From the NCBI GenBank assembly GCA_965230225.1, contig CBDDKM010000002.1, forward strand, positions 620,001-684,000: 64,000 nucleotides of DNA, given 5' to 3'. The notes beneath the pieces are model-generated. The model was not told the origin of the DNA. It ran no database searches and worked only from the letters and a program-made list of their open reading frames with translations. Positions within the stretch are counted from its first letter, which is position 1. Each line of letters begins with the position of its first letter. A program made the position numbers and the translations under genes. The stretch comes from CALSMU01 sp965230225. Its GTDB lineage: Bacteria; Bacteroidota; Bacteroidia; Flavobacteriales_D; Parvicellaceae. Positions 42,704 to 52,175 of this stretch are shown piece after piece.

Positions 42704-44209
42704 ATGCTAAAAAACTATATTTATTTGTTGGTAGTTGCACTACTGCTGTCTTCGTGTTTTCTAAAAAAATCGACCACCAAACCAAAGTCTGATTTAGTAT
42801 TAGAAACGTTCAAGGATAGTACTGCCGTACAGTATGCCGCCACCATTACTCCTGAAGATTTAGAAAAACATTTATCTATTATTGCTTCTGATGAATTTGA
42901 AGGACGCGAGACAGCTCGCCCGGGTCAAAAGAAAGCAGCAAAATACATTTCGGATCAGTTTAAGTCTTTTGGTTTAACTCCTGGAGCTGAAGGAAATTGG
43001 TTTCAAACATTTCCGGTTGATGCTAAAAACCCTTCTAATGTTTCCATGACCATATCTGGTAAAGAAATTACATTCTTAGAGGATTACTACTACATTGGAA
43101 ACATAAAAGATACCTTATTAAAGGAAAAAGAAATCGTTTATGCGGGGTATGGAATTGACGATGAAATTTACTCAGACTACAAAGGTATTGATGTTACCGG
43201 AAAAGTTGTACTTATAAAAGAAGGTATCCCGAAAGAACAATCGTTAGATGATGAATGGGAGAACTGGAGAAATAAAGTAAGAGCTGCCAGAGATCATGGT
43301 GCTGTTGCTTTGTTAACTATTAAACCGGATTTTGATAACCAGGTGGAAAGGGTAAAAGTATTTCTTGGAAACCCTAGTATGCAAATGCACAATAAAGGAA
43401 GAAGAAAAAGCGATGTAATGCCAAACTTCTATATCAAAGAAGGTGTATTTAAACCGGAAAGTTTGGTAAGAAATAAATCGTTGGGTACTGCAGATATTTC
43501 TATCGATATAGACGAAGAATTGGAATCTGATAATGTACTTGGTTTCATTGAAGGATCAGATTTAAAAGACGAAGTATTAGTAATTACTGCTCATTATGAC
43601 CACTTAGGATACGACAATGGAGAAATTTGCAATGGAGCTGATGACGACGGAACGGGTACAGTGAGTGTAATAGAATTGGCAGAAGCTTTTCAGAAAGCAA
43701 AAGCTGCAGGACATGGTCCGAGAAGAAGCATATTGTTTATGACTGTTTCTGGAGAAGAAAAGGGACTTTGGGGATCTAAATATTATACAGATAATCCTAT
43801 ATATCCACTAGAAAATACCGTAGCAGACCTTAATATTGATATGGTTGGAAGAAGAGATGATGAACACGACCATGATAATTATGTTTACTTAATAGGAGCT
43901 GATCGAATTAGTTTGGATTTAGACGAAATAAGTACTCAGGTTAATGACCATTTTGTAAACTTCGAAATAGATTATACCTACAATGACCCTAAGGATCCAA
44001 ATAACTTTTATTACAGATCCGATCATTACAATTTTGCAAAACATGGAATACCGGTTGTATTTTACTTTAGCGGTGTTCATAAAGACTACCACAAACCTAC
44101 AGATGATGTAGAATTCATTGATTTTAATAAATTGCATCGTACAGCAACTCTAGTTTTTTATACTGCCTGGGAAATTGCTAACCGCGATCAACGATTAAGA
44201 ATTAAATAA
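42704..44209 (+). CDS. M28-family metallopeptidase lipoprotein with PA domain
   Basis: The ATG at 42704 gives MLKNYIYLLVVALLLSSC, a lipoprotein signal with Cys18. The N-terminal half contains a protease-associated insert (YAGYGIDDEIYSDYKGIDVTGKVVLI). The zinc-peptidase core shows the metal ligands of M28 enzymes: VITAHYDHLGYD (His, Asp), ICNGADDDGTGT (Asp), VSGEEKGLWG (Glu), NIDMVGRR (Asp) and FSGVHKDYHKPTDD (His). It should cleave dipeptides or short peptides at the cell surface or periplasm as an aminopeptidase. Between rpiB and idi in one direction. Confidence 0.9.
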   Translation: MLKNYIYLLVVALLLSSCFLKKSTTKPKSDLVLETFKDSTAVQYAATITPEDLEKHLSIIASDEFEGRETARPGQKKAAKYISDQFKSFGLTPGAEGNWFQTFPVDAKNPSNVSMTISGKEITFLEDYYYIGNIKDTLLKEKEIVYAGYGIDDEIYSDYKGIDVTGKVVLIKEGIPKEQSLDDEWENWRNKVRAARDHGAVALLTIKPDFDNQVERVKVFLGNPSMQMHNKGRRKSDVMPNFYIKEGVFKPESLVRNKSLGTADISIDIDEELESDNVLGFIEGSDLKDEVLVITAHYDHLGYDNGEICNGADDDGTGTVSVIELAEAFQKAKAAGHGPRRSILFMTVSGEEKGLWGSKYYTDNPIYPLENTVADLNIDMVGRRDDEHDHDNYVYLIGADRISLDLDEISTQVNDHFVNFEIDYTYNDPKDPNNFYYRSDHYNFAKHGIPVVFYFSGVHKDYHKPTDDVEFIDFNKLHRTATLVFYTAWEIANRDQRLRIK

Positions 44210-44212
44210 ACT

Positions 44213-44728
44213 ATGGAAAAAGTAGTTCTTGTAGATAAAGACGATAATGTTTTAGGAACAATGGAAAAAATGGAAGCTCACGAAAAGGGGCTTTTGCATC
44301 GTGCTTTTTCAGTTTTTTTATTTGATTCTAAAGGTAGGATGTTACTACAGCAAAGGGCTTTTTCTAAGTATCATAGTGGAGGTTTATGGACTAATGCATG
44401 TTGTAGTCATCCTAGAGAAGGAGAAACTTATATAGATGCTGCCCATAGAAGATTAGTAGAAGAAATGGGCTTTGATTGTGAAATAAAAGAAGCATTTCAT
44501 TTCATCTACAATAAGAAACTGGATAAAGGATTAACAGAGCACGAATTGGATCATGTTTTTACCGGAGTTTACGAAGGAGAAATCAACTTCAATACAGATG
44601 AGGTAAATGCTTATAAATACATTTCAACAGAAGATTTATTGGCAGATCTAAAACAACATCCGGAAAACTATACAGAATGGTTTAAAATATGTCTGGATGA
44701 GGTATTAAAGAATCAGGATAAGATCTAA
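44213..44728 (+). CDS. idi: Isopentenyl-diphosphate isomerase type 1
   Basis: 171 residues with a Nudix fold: HEKGLLHRAFSVFLFDSKGRMLLQQRA, the catalytic Cys in LWTNACCSHPREGET, the Nudix helix AAHRRLVEEMGFDCEI, and the catalytic Glu region TEHELDHVFTG. It interconverts IPP and DMAPP, supplying the C5 units for carotenoids and quinones; the crt genes are about 5 kb away but not in the same operon. Starts 3 bases after the M28 gene and overlaps the convergent cupin gene by 4 bases. Confidence 0.93.
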   Translation: MEKVVLVDKDDNVLGTMEKMEAHEKGLLHRAFSVFLFDSKGRMLLQQRAFSKYHSGGLWTNACCSHPREGETYIDAAHRRLVEEMGFDCEIKEAFHFIYNKKLDKGLTEHELDHVFTGVYEGEINFNTDEVNAYKYISTEDLLADLKQHPENYTEWFKICLDEVLKNQDKI

Positions 44729-45234
44729 ACCCTGGTTAATTCACTTATTATATCCTGATGCTGAGGATATTCATTGGTTAACTGATCTCTTTCCGCCAAT
44801 TCAAAATCATCGAAATCAAACCCAGGAGCTACAGTACAACCTACTAGTGAATAGTTATTTTCGTTCTTAACACTGGAGGCAAACCAACATCCGGCCGGAA
44901 CAACATATTGAGGAACCTCTCCCGCATCTAAATCCATTCCCAGACTTATTTTGTGGTAATTACCTTGTTGATCGATTACATGTACGTATAAAGCAGATCC
45001 TTCATAAAAATGCCAGATTTCGTCTTGTTGAATTCTGTGAAAAGCAGAAAAATTCTCAGAGGTTAATAGAAAATAGATACTGGTGCAATAGCTTCTATCG
45101 CCAGAAAATCGCTGACTAAGAGCTTTGTGATTGATGATTTCGCTGCTGCGATAAACTTCTTTATAGAAACCACCTTCCGGGTGTGGAAGTAGTTCAAGTT
45201 TCTCTGATAAATACTTTATTCTGTCGGTATTCAT
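44725..45234 (-). CDS. Cupin_5 (DUF985) protein
   Basis: 169 residues. Sequence blocks match the cupin_5/DUF985 family: LLPHPEGGFYKEVYRS, YCTSIYFLLTSENFSAFHRIQQDEIWHFYEGSALYVHVI and QYVVPAGCWFASSVKNENNYSLVGCTVAPGFDFDDFELA, which give a small beta-barrel with a possible metal or sugar site. Function is not established for the family. Starts 1 base downstream of the lipoprotein gene, so the two are co-transcribed. Confidence 0.88.
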   Translation of the reverse strand: MNTDRIKYLSEKLELLPHPEGGFYKEVYRSSEIINHKALSQRFSGDRSYCTSIYFLLTSENFSAFHRIQQDEIWHFYEGSALYVHVIDQQGNYHKISLGMDLDAGEVPQYVVPAGCWFASSVKNENNYSLVGCTVAPGFDFDDFELAERDQLTNEYPQHQDIISELTRV

Positions 45235-46197
45235 TTAGATTTCTTCTTCAACAGGTTTATAAACAAATCCGTACCCATCGTCGTATCCGTTTAATTCAAT
45301 TTCTCCATTTTCAGTAATCCATAAATAGCTATTACCATCGTCGAAAGAATTAGATATATCCGGTTCTCCGAAAATAGTATACACGATATTGTAGATGGAA
45401 TTCATATCCGTATTGGATCGAATAACACTTGCCTGATTGAAAAAGAAATTGTTTTCTACCATAGCCAGTGTTCCATCTGAATTAAAAGAAAAAGTATTAA
45501 CGCACCTAAGAGAACCAAAATCCTTTTCCTGAGATAAGTTATCTCCTTCCTCTTCTAGTGAGTGCAATTTTTGAATTTCATCTTTGGTACTGGAACCAAG
45601 TTGGTAGTTGGTTTTTATGTTGGTTATTAACAATTCAACTTCTTGTGTTACCTCGTTGATTTCCATCGATCCTTTATTGGCAATTACGGAAATGGTATAA
45701 CCATTATTAAAGTGTTCTAATGCTAATTCAAATTGATTTTGATCCCAGAAAAAAGCAGTCATGGTGTTACCGTTGTACGAGTCGGTTGGCTCCGAGTACA
45801 TAGAGGAGAGGTTATTAAGAAGTACCTGATAATCTTCATTAATTCTAGCATCTGCAGTATCTGCAAAAATGAAATCGTAGAAGATTTTTTCTAGTTTATC
45901 ACCTTTAAATTCGAACGTAGAAGAAAATCGAAAACCATCGTAATCTTTCCCACTTCTAAAAACACCTTCAGATTCTACTCCATCAAATAGAGAAGAGATC
46001 TCCTCTATGCTGGTAACTTTTACTTCAATCTTTCCGGATTGTATGTGGTTTAACAATTCATCTACAATTTGGAATTGTTTTGCCAGTTCAACTGTTTCAG
46101 ATGATTTTTCTTCAGTTTTCGCTTCTTCGCAAGAAGTAAAGTTTATCCCAAAAAAAATCAAAAGGGAATAGAGGAAATACTTATTCATGTTATCCAA
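45235..46197 (-). CDS. Lipoprotein of unknown function, 320 aa
   Basis: Lipoprotein signal with Cys23 or Cys20 (IFFGINFTSCEEAKTEEKS), depending on which of two close ATGs is used. The mature part is acidic and seems to hold two similar halves: each has a FSFNSDG/FEFKGDKL-type strand, a NNFFFNQ- or YDFIFADTADAR-type segment and an ILFGEPD/YSEPTDSY turn. No family recognised. It lies 61 bases downstream of the TonB receptor and is followed by a cupin gene. Confidence 0.7.
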   Translation of the reverse strand: MDNMNKYFLYSLLIFFGINFTSCEEAKTEEKSSETVELAKQFQIVDELLNHIQSGKIEVKVTSIEEISSLFDGVESEGVFRSGKDYDGFRFSSTFEFKGDKLEKIFYDFIFADTADARINEDYQVLLNNLSSMYSEPTDSYNGNTMTAFFWDQNQFELALEHFNNGYTISVIANKGSMEINEVTQEVELLITNIKTNYQLGSSTKDEIQKLHSLEEEGDNLSQEKDFGSLRCVNTFSFNSDGTLAMVENNFFFNQASVIRSNTDMNSIYNIVYTIFGEPDISNSFDDGNSYLWITENGEIELNGYDDGYGFVYKPVEEEI

Positions 46198-46258
46198 TTT
46201 TGAATAACGAATATAAGGGATTATTACCTTGAAGAAATCCTGCCAGAGCTAATTCTTG

Positions 46259-48697
46259 TTAAAACAATATTTTGTATTGCATAATTGGCAATAATCCAAC
46301 CTGGTAAGTAGTAGAAATGGATTGCGAACCTGGATCGTAAGTTTGGGTAAAAATGTTGTTACGGTTGGTCATGTTTTGAATGTTTAAGGACCATTCCTGA
46401 GTAATCTTTTTACTATTTAATTTATACCCAATTTTTAGATCAGTTCTAAAGTAACTGTCGTATTGTTCAGTAAATGCATTATCAAAATCGTATACTGCTC
46501 TACCAGCTGCATTACTGGCATCCAAATCTATCGGAATGTATCTCTGGCCACCATTAAGCGTCATTTTTATATCAACCACCAATGAGCTCTGGTATTTGGA
46601 GTTTTCCGATTTTGGTTTAAAAGTAAACTCCTTACCTGCTAATGCATTGAAAGTATAATTACCGTTAAAGGCTGTGTTTCGTTCTATACCATCATTTCCT
46701 TTGTAAGTAGACTGATAAACAGAAGTGGTAAGCAGGTAGTAAAACCCTTTGTTTAAGAATCGTTCAATGGTTAATTCTGCCCCATAGTTCGTTCCGGTAC
46801 CATTGTTAATTAAAGTATCTGGAAATACCAGATCAAAATTGGCCCCATAGTTTAATACAGAGTAGTAATTAACATTAAAATCTACAGGAACCTGATCTAA
46901 TAGTTGGTAATACGCTTCTACTTTTATTCTGGTATTTGACCCTAAGTTTCTGTCGTAACTGGCTACGAAGTGCTGACTTTTAATCATATCCAGGTTTTTA
47001 TTTGGAACAACCACTTCGTTATTATCGTCATAAACCAGATCTCCAAATTGATCAGTTTGTTGATAGAAAAACAAACGGGTAGGAGGCAGTTGATGATGAA
47101 CCCCATAAGCAAAACTGAAGGTATTGTTATCGTTCATTTTCCACCTTACACCTGCTCTTGGTTCGATTGCATAAGTATTGTTGTAGGTAAAATACTGGCT
47201 GTGTAACCCGGTGTTTAAAGTGGTTTTCTCATTTATTCTGTATTGCCACTGTACAAATGGTTGAATAAAATAAGTGGCACCTTCGAAGGAGGTTAACTGC
47301 CTCCATTGTGGCTCTATTATGGTGTAAGTTCCGGTAAATGGAATGTAAATACTATCTAGTCTTTGGTGTACACTATCCTGCAGGTTAAAGAATTTACGTT
47401 GTGAATAAACACCTGCTTTAATCAAATGACGTGCATTAATTTTACTGTTGTAAGTAAGGTTAAATGACTGTTTTCCTTCAACGCTTTTATTCCTGTAAAA
47501 GGCATAATAGTTTTGGTCAAAAGTATTGAGGGTATCATTAATAATACCATTATAAGTAGCATCAATAGATAAACTGGTTTTTAAATAACTGTTATCGTTT
47601 AATCGATAGGTATTAGAAACACCTGTTGCACCAATTTTCGAAGTAAACCAAAGGTTCTCTCCTCCTTCGGAGAAAAGGTTATTTCCTTCATCAGTATCGT
47701 TGAGCATGGCTATGGTACTTAATCCTCCTAACCCCCAGAAAACGGTTTTACCCTTTTTGTTGGGTAAGTTGATTTTAAATGTTGCATCCTTGTATTGTGG
47801 AATGGCAGTACCAGTACCAAAATTGAATCCCATTTTCTGAAATAGTTCCAGGGTAGAATATCTACCATTTACAATGTACGAAGAGTGTTTTTCTTTATTG
47901 ATAGGTCCTTCAGCCATAAACTCGAGCCCATTAAATCCTATCTGTCCCAGAAACTCATGGTTTTCATTGTTACCATTTCTCAGTTTTAAATCAAATACAC
48001 CAGCAATGGCATTACCATATTCTGCAGGGAAAGCTCCTGTCATAAAATCTGAATTATCCAGTACGTTATTGTTGAGCATACTAACCGGGCCTCCTGTGGT
48101 TCCATTTAAAGCAAAATGGTTAGGGTTTGGAATGTCTACATCTTCTAATCGATAAAGAACACCAATGGGCGAATTTCCTCTAATAATAATATCATTTCGA
48201 CTATCATCTGCGCCTTGAACCCCTGCAAAGTTTTGAGCCATTCTTGCTACATCATTCAAGCTTCCTGCATATCGGGAGGTTTCTTCAATAGAAAATGTTC
48301 TGGCACTAACCGTAGCCATTTTATTGATGGTTTTATCTTTATCGTCTTTCGCCTCTACCACGACTTCTTTCATCATGATGCTCTCTTGTAACTCTATGTT
48401 TAGGATCAGCTCTTTTCCGGAGGTTAATTCTACGTTTTGAAGCACCTTATTTTCGTAACCCACAAACGAAACAATGATGTTATGCCTTCCGATGGGAACT
48501 TCTTCCAATTTAAATCTTCCATCAATATCGGTAACAGCTCCTTTAACCGGATCTAAGCTTGTAATTACAACGTTAGCTCCCGGTAGAGATAATTTAGAAT
48601 CTTTATCTGTAATAACACCTCTGATATTTTGGGTTATTTGTCCAAATGAATAAATGCTAATTAGGCTAAAAGTTAAAAGGGATAAAATTGATTTCAT
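46259..48697 (-). CDS. TonB-dependent outer-membrane receptor with CarboxypepD_reg-like domain
   Basis: 812 residues with signal peptide (ILSLLTFSLISIYSFGQ). An N-terminal carboxypeptidase-regulatory-like domain (IRGVITDKDSKLSLPGANVVITS) is followed by a plug (SRNDIIIRGNSPIGVLYRLEDVDIPNPNHFA) and a 22-strand barrel ending LLPIMQYKILF. It imports an unknown ligand across the outer membrane using TonB. The sequence is clearly paralogous to the receptor at 55.9-58.3 kb. A LytTR regulator gene lies upstream, and inverted repeats stand between the two. Confidence 0.9.
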   Translation of the reverse strand: MKSILSLLTFSLISIYSFGQITQNIRGVITDKDSKLSLPGANVVITSLDPVKGAVTDIDGRFKLEEVPIGRHNIIVSFVGYENKVLQNVELTSGKELILNIELQESIMMKEVVVEAKDDKDKTINKMATVSARTFSIEETSRYAGSLNDVARMAQNFAGVQGADDSRNDIIIRGNSPIGVLYRLEDVDIPNPNHFALNGTTGGPVSMLNNNVLDNSDFMTGAFPAEYGNAIAGVFDLKLRNGNNENHEFLGQIGFNGLEFMAEGPINKEKHSSYIVNGRYSTLELFQKMGFNFGTGTAIPQYKDATFKINLPNKKGKTVFWGLGGLSTIAMLNDTDEGNNLFSEGGENLWFTSKIGATGVSNTYRLNDNSYLKTSLSIDATYNGIINDTLNTFDQNYYAFYRNKSVEGKQSFNLTYNSKINARHLIKAGVYSQRKFFNLQDSVHQRLDSIYIPFTGTYTIIEPQWRQLTSFEGATYFIQPFVQWQYRINEKTTLNTGLHSQYFTYNNTYAIEPRAGVRWKMNDNNTFSFAYGVHHQLPPTRLFFYQQTDQFGDLVYDDNNEVVVPNKNLDMIKSQHFVASYDRNLGSNTRIKVEAYYQLLDQVPVDFNVNYYSVLNYGANFDLVFPDTLINNGTGTNYGAELTIERFLNKGFYYLLTTSVYQSTYKGNDGIERNTAFNGNYTFNALAGKEFTFKPKSENSKYQSSLVVDIKMTLNGGQRYIPIDLDASNAAGRAVYDFDNAFTEQYDSYFRTDLKIGYKLNSKKITQEWSLNIQNMTNRNNIFTQTYDPGSQSISTTYQVGLLPIMQYKILF

Positions 48698-48812
48698 CTG
48701 ATAAATGGTTATGGTTTAATGACAGCTTCTTTCAGGAAGGTTGCACATTTTCGATAACGAATTACCGAACATTTTTTCAATTCGAAAAAGAAATGGTATT
48801 AATGGCAATAAT

Positions 48813-48855
48813 TTGGGATAAAATGCAAAGCTGGGATAAATGACAGTTATCCCAA
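48813..48855. promoter_or_regulatory. Three TTATCCCA repeats between the LytTR gene and the TonB receptor
   Basis: TTGGGATAA at 48813-48821, TGGGATAA at 48832-48839 and the inverted TTATCCCAA at 48847-48855. The last two form a perfect 8-base inverted repeat with a 7-base spacer. They lie upstream of the receptor gene, which starts at 48697. No poly-T run follows, so an operator is more likely than a terminator; the neighbouring LytTR protein is a candidate binder. Confidence 0.5.
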
Positions 48856-48863
48856 AACCCATA

Positions 48864-49733
48864 TTATAAAAGGGCTTTAACCAGTTCAGTTTTGTTTCTG
48901 GAAACAGGAACGAAATAATTGGATTGATTGTAAAATAACCTAAACCCCTGAGCATTTCCTTCTACTTTACTCACCAAATTTAGGTTGGCAATATATCCTC
49001 TATGCACCCTTTGAAATTGCTTGAGAGAAGAAAGTTGTTTCTCCAAATTAGTAAGTGAACTTCGAACGATGGTTTTAGATAGTTTATCTCCTTCGGAAAA
49101 GTAAATTTCAGAGTAATTGGAGGATGATTTAATGTAGAAAATGTCCTCGGGAGTAAACGAATAAACTTCCTTTTTACCTTCCCCTTCTATTTTTAGTAGG
49201 TTATCTTCTAATTCTATTTCAGAGTGTTGCTCAATTCGTTGGTTAATGTTTTGAGCTTCGGTATAATATTGTTTAAGTAATCTGTTTTGGTTGTAAAGAA
49301 CAATTATTGTAATGGGTATTATACCCAGAGTAATGGTTAAATAAAAGGTTTTAAATAGCACATTGAATATAGTGGCATTAATGAAACAGAAGTACTGATT
49401 CATGTAGTAACTATATACCATGTTGAGAGAAGCTATTAATAGTAACAAAACCAGAAATTGAGTAAGCTCTTTCCATACCACCCAGGAGTTCTCCTTGAAC
49501 ACTTTTGGAAGTATAGAAGGAAGAAGGGTGGTCATAAAAAGTGCGCTAAATAAGGTAATTACCCCATAGCCAAAGCAGATCATTAGAGCTACTTGCCATT
49601 CCATTTGATGGTCTCCAAATGGTTGAACTATGAACAAAAACAAGAAGATAAAAAGCGATACCAACAGTGATTGTCGCTTAGCAAGGTGTGGATCTTTGTT
49701 TAATGGATATGGCCGCTTTAAAAAGAGTAGCAT
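48864..49733 (-). CDS. Membrane-bound LytTR DNA-binding regulator
   Basis: 289 residues. Four membrane helices occupy the first half (LLVSLFIFLFLFIVQPFG, VALMICFGYGVITLFSALFM, VLLLLIASLNMVYSYYM, LTITLGIIPITIIVLY). A linker coiled region follows, and then a LytTR domain (SFTPEDIFYIKSSSNYSEIYFSEGDKLSKTIVRSSLTNLEKQLSSLKQFQRVHRGYIANLNLVSKVEG). No receiver domain, so it responds to a membrane signal directly. Only 9 bases separate it from the photolyase gene upstream, so it may be the last gene of the crt-photolyase operon. Confidence 0.87.
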   Translation of the reverse strand: MLLFLKRPYPLNKDPHLAKRQSLLVSLFIFLFLFIVQPFGDHQMEWQVALMICFGYGVITLFSALFMTTLLPSILPKVFKENSWVVWKELTQFLVLLLLIASLNMVYSYYMNQYFCFINATIFNVLFKTFYLTITLGIIPITIIVLYNQNRLLKQYYTEAQNINQRIEQHSEIELEDNLLKIEGEGKKEVYSFTPEDIFYIKSSSNYSEIYFSEGDKLSKTIVRSSLTNLEKQLSSLKQFQRVHRGYIANLNLVSKVEGNAQGFRLFYNQSNYFVPVSRNKTELVKALL

Positions 49734-49742
49734 GCCATAAAT

Positions 49743-51056
49743 TTATGCTATTTCTTTTATTCTAAGTGCACTTTGATACCTCTCTATTGCTTTCTGCTTA
49801 GATATTTTCAAATTAACCATTGGATGAGGGTAAGTAAATTCGTTAAAGTCTTCGATCCAATGCCTAATGTATTGATAGTTTTTATCGAATTTTTCTTGTT
49901 GAAGTTTGGGATTAAAAACCCTAAAGTAGGGTGCTGCATCACAACCACTACCAGCGGCCCATTGCCAGTTTCCGTTGTTCAAAGCTAAGTCATAATCCAA
50001 TAATTTTTCGGCAAAATACGATTCACCCCACCTCCAATCGATAAGTAAGTTTTTGCAAAGAAAAGAAGCACAAAGCATTCTTACCCTTCCATGCATGTAT
50101 CCGGTTGTATTTAATTGTCTCATTCCGGCATCAATAATTGGGATACCGGTATATCCATTTCTCCATCGTTCAAATTGCCCCTCGTCATTATCCCACGAAA
50201 TAAGATCATATCTGGGTTTAAAACTCTTGTGGACCACATGTGGGAAAAAGAACAAAATTTGAGTGTAAAACTCCCTCCAAATTAATTGAGAGAGGAACTT
50301 TTCGTTATTGTTTTTAGCCTGTTCTACTAATCGATAGATACTTGCGGTTCCATACCTTAAGTGAGTAGAAATAAGGGAAGTGGTATCCTTAAATGGATAA
50401 TCTTTACTGTGGTGATAGTTCGATAGTGAAGTACTTGTTAATTGGTAGGGTTTTACTTGAATAGTTGATTCAATAAGGCCTATTTCGTTTCTACCAGGAA
50501 ACGGAGTACTTTCTGTGGTGAATGAACCCCACAAATTATCTATGAAAAGATTAAGCAACGGTGTATAAGCTAGTTTTTGCAACCACTTCCTCTTATATGG
50601 ACCAAACACTGAATAAGGTTTGTTTTGATTGGTTAAGACATCTTCTTTTTCGAAAATTAGCTGAGAATTGAATGTTTTGACTTCAACGCCAGAGGCTATT
50701 AGTAACGTTTTAATCAGATGATCTCTTTCTATTTCGTAAGGTTCATAGCAGTGGTTGAAGAAGACCTTTGTTACGTTATATTTTTGTAGTAGGTCCTTAA
50801 ATACTTCCAGTACATTGCCTCTGTAAATGGATATTCCTCCTTTTCCTTTTCTTCGAAGAGTTAAGTTGAGCTTTTGCAGAGTATCGTACACAAACGAAAT
50901 TCTTGGGTCGTCTGTTTTTTCCTTACCTATTTCTTCGTTGTCAAAAATATAAATAGGAAGTACCTCTTTGGTTGATTTAAGTAATTGGTAGAGGCCGGGG
51001 TTATCGTGAAACCTTAAGTCTCTTCTGAACCAGAAAATGCTAATTTCTTTTTTCAT
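49743..51056 (-). CDS. Cryptochrome/photolyase-family protein (deoxyribodipyrimidine photolyase)
   Basis: The start at 51056 (MKKEISIFWFRRDLRFHDN) is chosen because it matches the family N-terminus; a longer start only reads into the crtY gene. 437 residues: the N-terminal antenna domain (FWFRRDLRFHDNPGLYQLLK) is followed by the FAD-binding helical domain with RYGTASIYRLV, WREFYTQILFF, GYTGIPIIDAGMRQL and DYDLALNNGNWQWAAGSGCDAAPYFRVFNP. It repairs UV-induced pyrimidine dimers using blue light. Overlaps crtYcd by 17 bases, a light-response link with carotenoids. Confidence 0.93.
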   Translation of the reverse strand: MKKEISIFWFRRDLRFHDNPGLYQLLKSTKEVLPIYIFDNEEIGKEKTDDPRISFVYDTLQKLNLTLRRKGKGGISIYRGNVLEVFKDLLQKYNVTKVFFNHCYEPYEIERDHLIKTLLIASGVEVKTFNSQLIFEKEDVLTNQNKPYSVFGPYKRKWLQKLAYTPLLNLFIDNLWGSFTTESTPFPGRNEIGLIESTIQVKPYQLTSTSLSNYHHSKDYPFKDTTSLISTHLRYGTASIYRLVEQAKNNNEKFLSQLIWREFYTQILFFFPHVVHKSFKPRYDLISWDNDEGQFERWRNGYTGIPIIDAGMRQLNTTGYMHGRVRMLCASFLCKNLLIDWRWGESYFAEKLLDYDLALNNGNWQWAAGSGCDAAPYFRVFNPKLQQEKFDKNYQYIRHWIEDFNEFTYPHPMVNLKISKQKAIERYQSALRIKEIA

Positions 51057-51726
51057 GATAGCTGATTTTAATCGTAAATACAGAAATCCAAAACAGCAGC
51101 ACAAAACCATAAAAGATGTCCTCTACAGGAATGGTTCCGAGTCTAATTCCTAAATTTTCAGAGTTATTGTACCAAACCACTTCTTCGGCAATACCCGTTC
51201 CGGTTAGTACTCCATTAACCAAAAAAAATGGTAGCAGTATTACCACAAAAGAGACGTAAAAGACCGACAACAGTTGAGCAAAATACTGTTGGGCACAAAG
51301 CAAGGTTATGGCCAACGAGATTGCCGTAAAAGAAGTGTATGCTCTGCCTGAAAAGATTAACGCAATAAATAGGCAGAGCACAAGCAACGAATAGGATATA
51401 ATTTTAGTTGCTGTTGGGTTTATTTTTAGAACGGTAAGGTGATAGATATTATAGAATATGAATACACTAGAGTAAGGGATACAAACAAAGAACAGAAGCT
51501 CTTCGAGAGGTAGTTTTAGAAAGGAAGCACTGCCGATGTATAGGTCGTTAAATCCCCAAATTCCATGATGGGTAAAGATAGCGTCCCAGGCAATGAATAT
51601 TCCTCCTATAATGAGAATCCCAGTAAACAACCCCTTCCATACCTTGTAATATTCAATTTTTGGATGGAAAGAGAACAAAAAGGGAACAGATAAAGACAAT
51701 ATGTTTATTGTTAGGTAGAGAGACAT
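51040..51726 (-). CDS. crtY: Lycopene cyclase, heterodimeric-type domains fused (CrtYcd-like)
   Basis: 228 residues, six to seven membrane helices. Two related halves each carry a Pro-x-Glu-Glu/Asp motif at a helix end: KLPLEELLFFVCIPYSS in the first half and TIPVEDIFYGFVLLF in the second, the signature of the CrtYc/CrtYd lycopene beta-cyclases. It should cyclise the ends of lycopene to beta-carotene in the inner membrane. It shares one base with crtZ and overlaps the photolyase gene by 17. Confidence 0.88.
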   Translation of the reverse strand: MSLYLTINILSLSVPFLFSFHPKIEYYKVWKGLFTGILIIGGIFIAWDAIFTHHGIWGFNDLYIGSASFLKLPLEELLFFVCIPYSSVFIFYNIYHLTVLKINPTATKIISYSLLVLCLFIALIFSGRAYTSFTAISLAITLLCAQQYFAQLLSVFYVSFVVILLPFFLVNGVLTGTGIAEEVVWYNNSENLGIRLGTIPVEDIFYGFVLLFWISVFTIKISYHEKRN

Positions 51727-52175
51727 TATCTGGATTTTAATTGTTCCATGAAGTACTTAATTGGAACGATCAACATCCCAAAGCATTCTCCCTCTTCTTT
51801 TCTTCTGTTTTTATGATGAACCTTGTGAGCTTTCCGAATGGACCTGAAATAAAAATTGTTAATGTTTCTGATCCACTTTAACCGTCTGTGAATGTAAACT
51901 TCATGTACTAGAAAATAGGCTATCCCATAAATTAATATGCCCAGCCCAAACGGAAGAAAATAAGAAAGCCCAATACCCCAAAGAATAAAAAAAGTCATGG
52001 ACGGAATGGCAAAGACCAGAAAGAACCAATCGTTTTTTTCTAAGAAACCTTCGTTTTCATTCGTATGATGATCTTCATGCAGGTGCCATAAAAAACCGTG
52101 CATAACATATTTATGGGTAAACCACGCCACGAATTCCATTCCAATAAAAACCGCTATGATTATTACAATAGTCAT
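51726..52175 (-). CDS. crtZ: Beta-carotene hydroxylase
   Basis: 149 residues of the fatty acid hydroxylase/sterol desaturase-type membrane fold. Histidine clusters for a di-iron site are all visible: HKYVMHGFLWHLHEDHHT (HxxxxH and HxxHH), HEVYIHRR and KAHKVHHKNRR (HxxHH). It hydroxylates beta-carotene at the 3 and 3' positions, giving zeaxanthin. Start and stop touch its neighbours by single bases (crtY and the unknown protein), so translation is coupled through the operon. Confidence 0.92.
   Translation of the reverse strand: MTIVIIIAVFIGMEFVAWFTHKYVMHGFLWHLHEDHHTNENEGFLEKNDWFFLVFAIPSMTFFILWGIGLSYFLPFGLGILIYGIAYFLVHEVYIHRRLKWIRNINNFYFRSIRKAHKVHHKNRRKEEGECFGMLIVPIKYFMEQLKSR

Noticed and set aside
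48716..48955. 79-residue minus-strand frame after the LytTR gene
   Set aside because: It overlaps the end of the LytTR coding region in another frame and the repeat region; no domain or signal.
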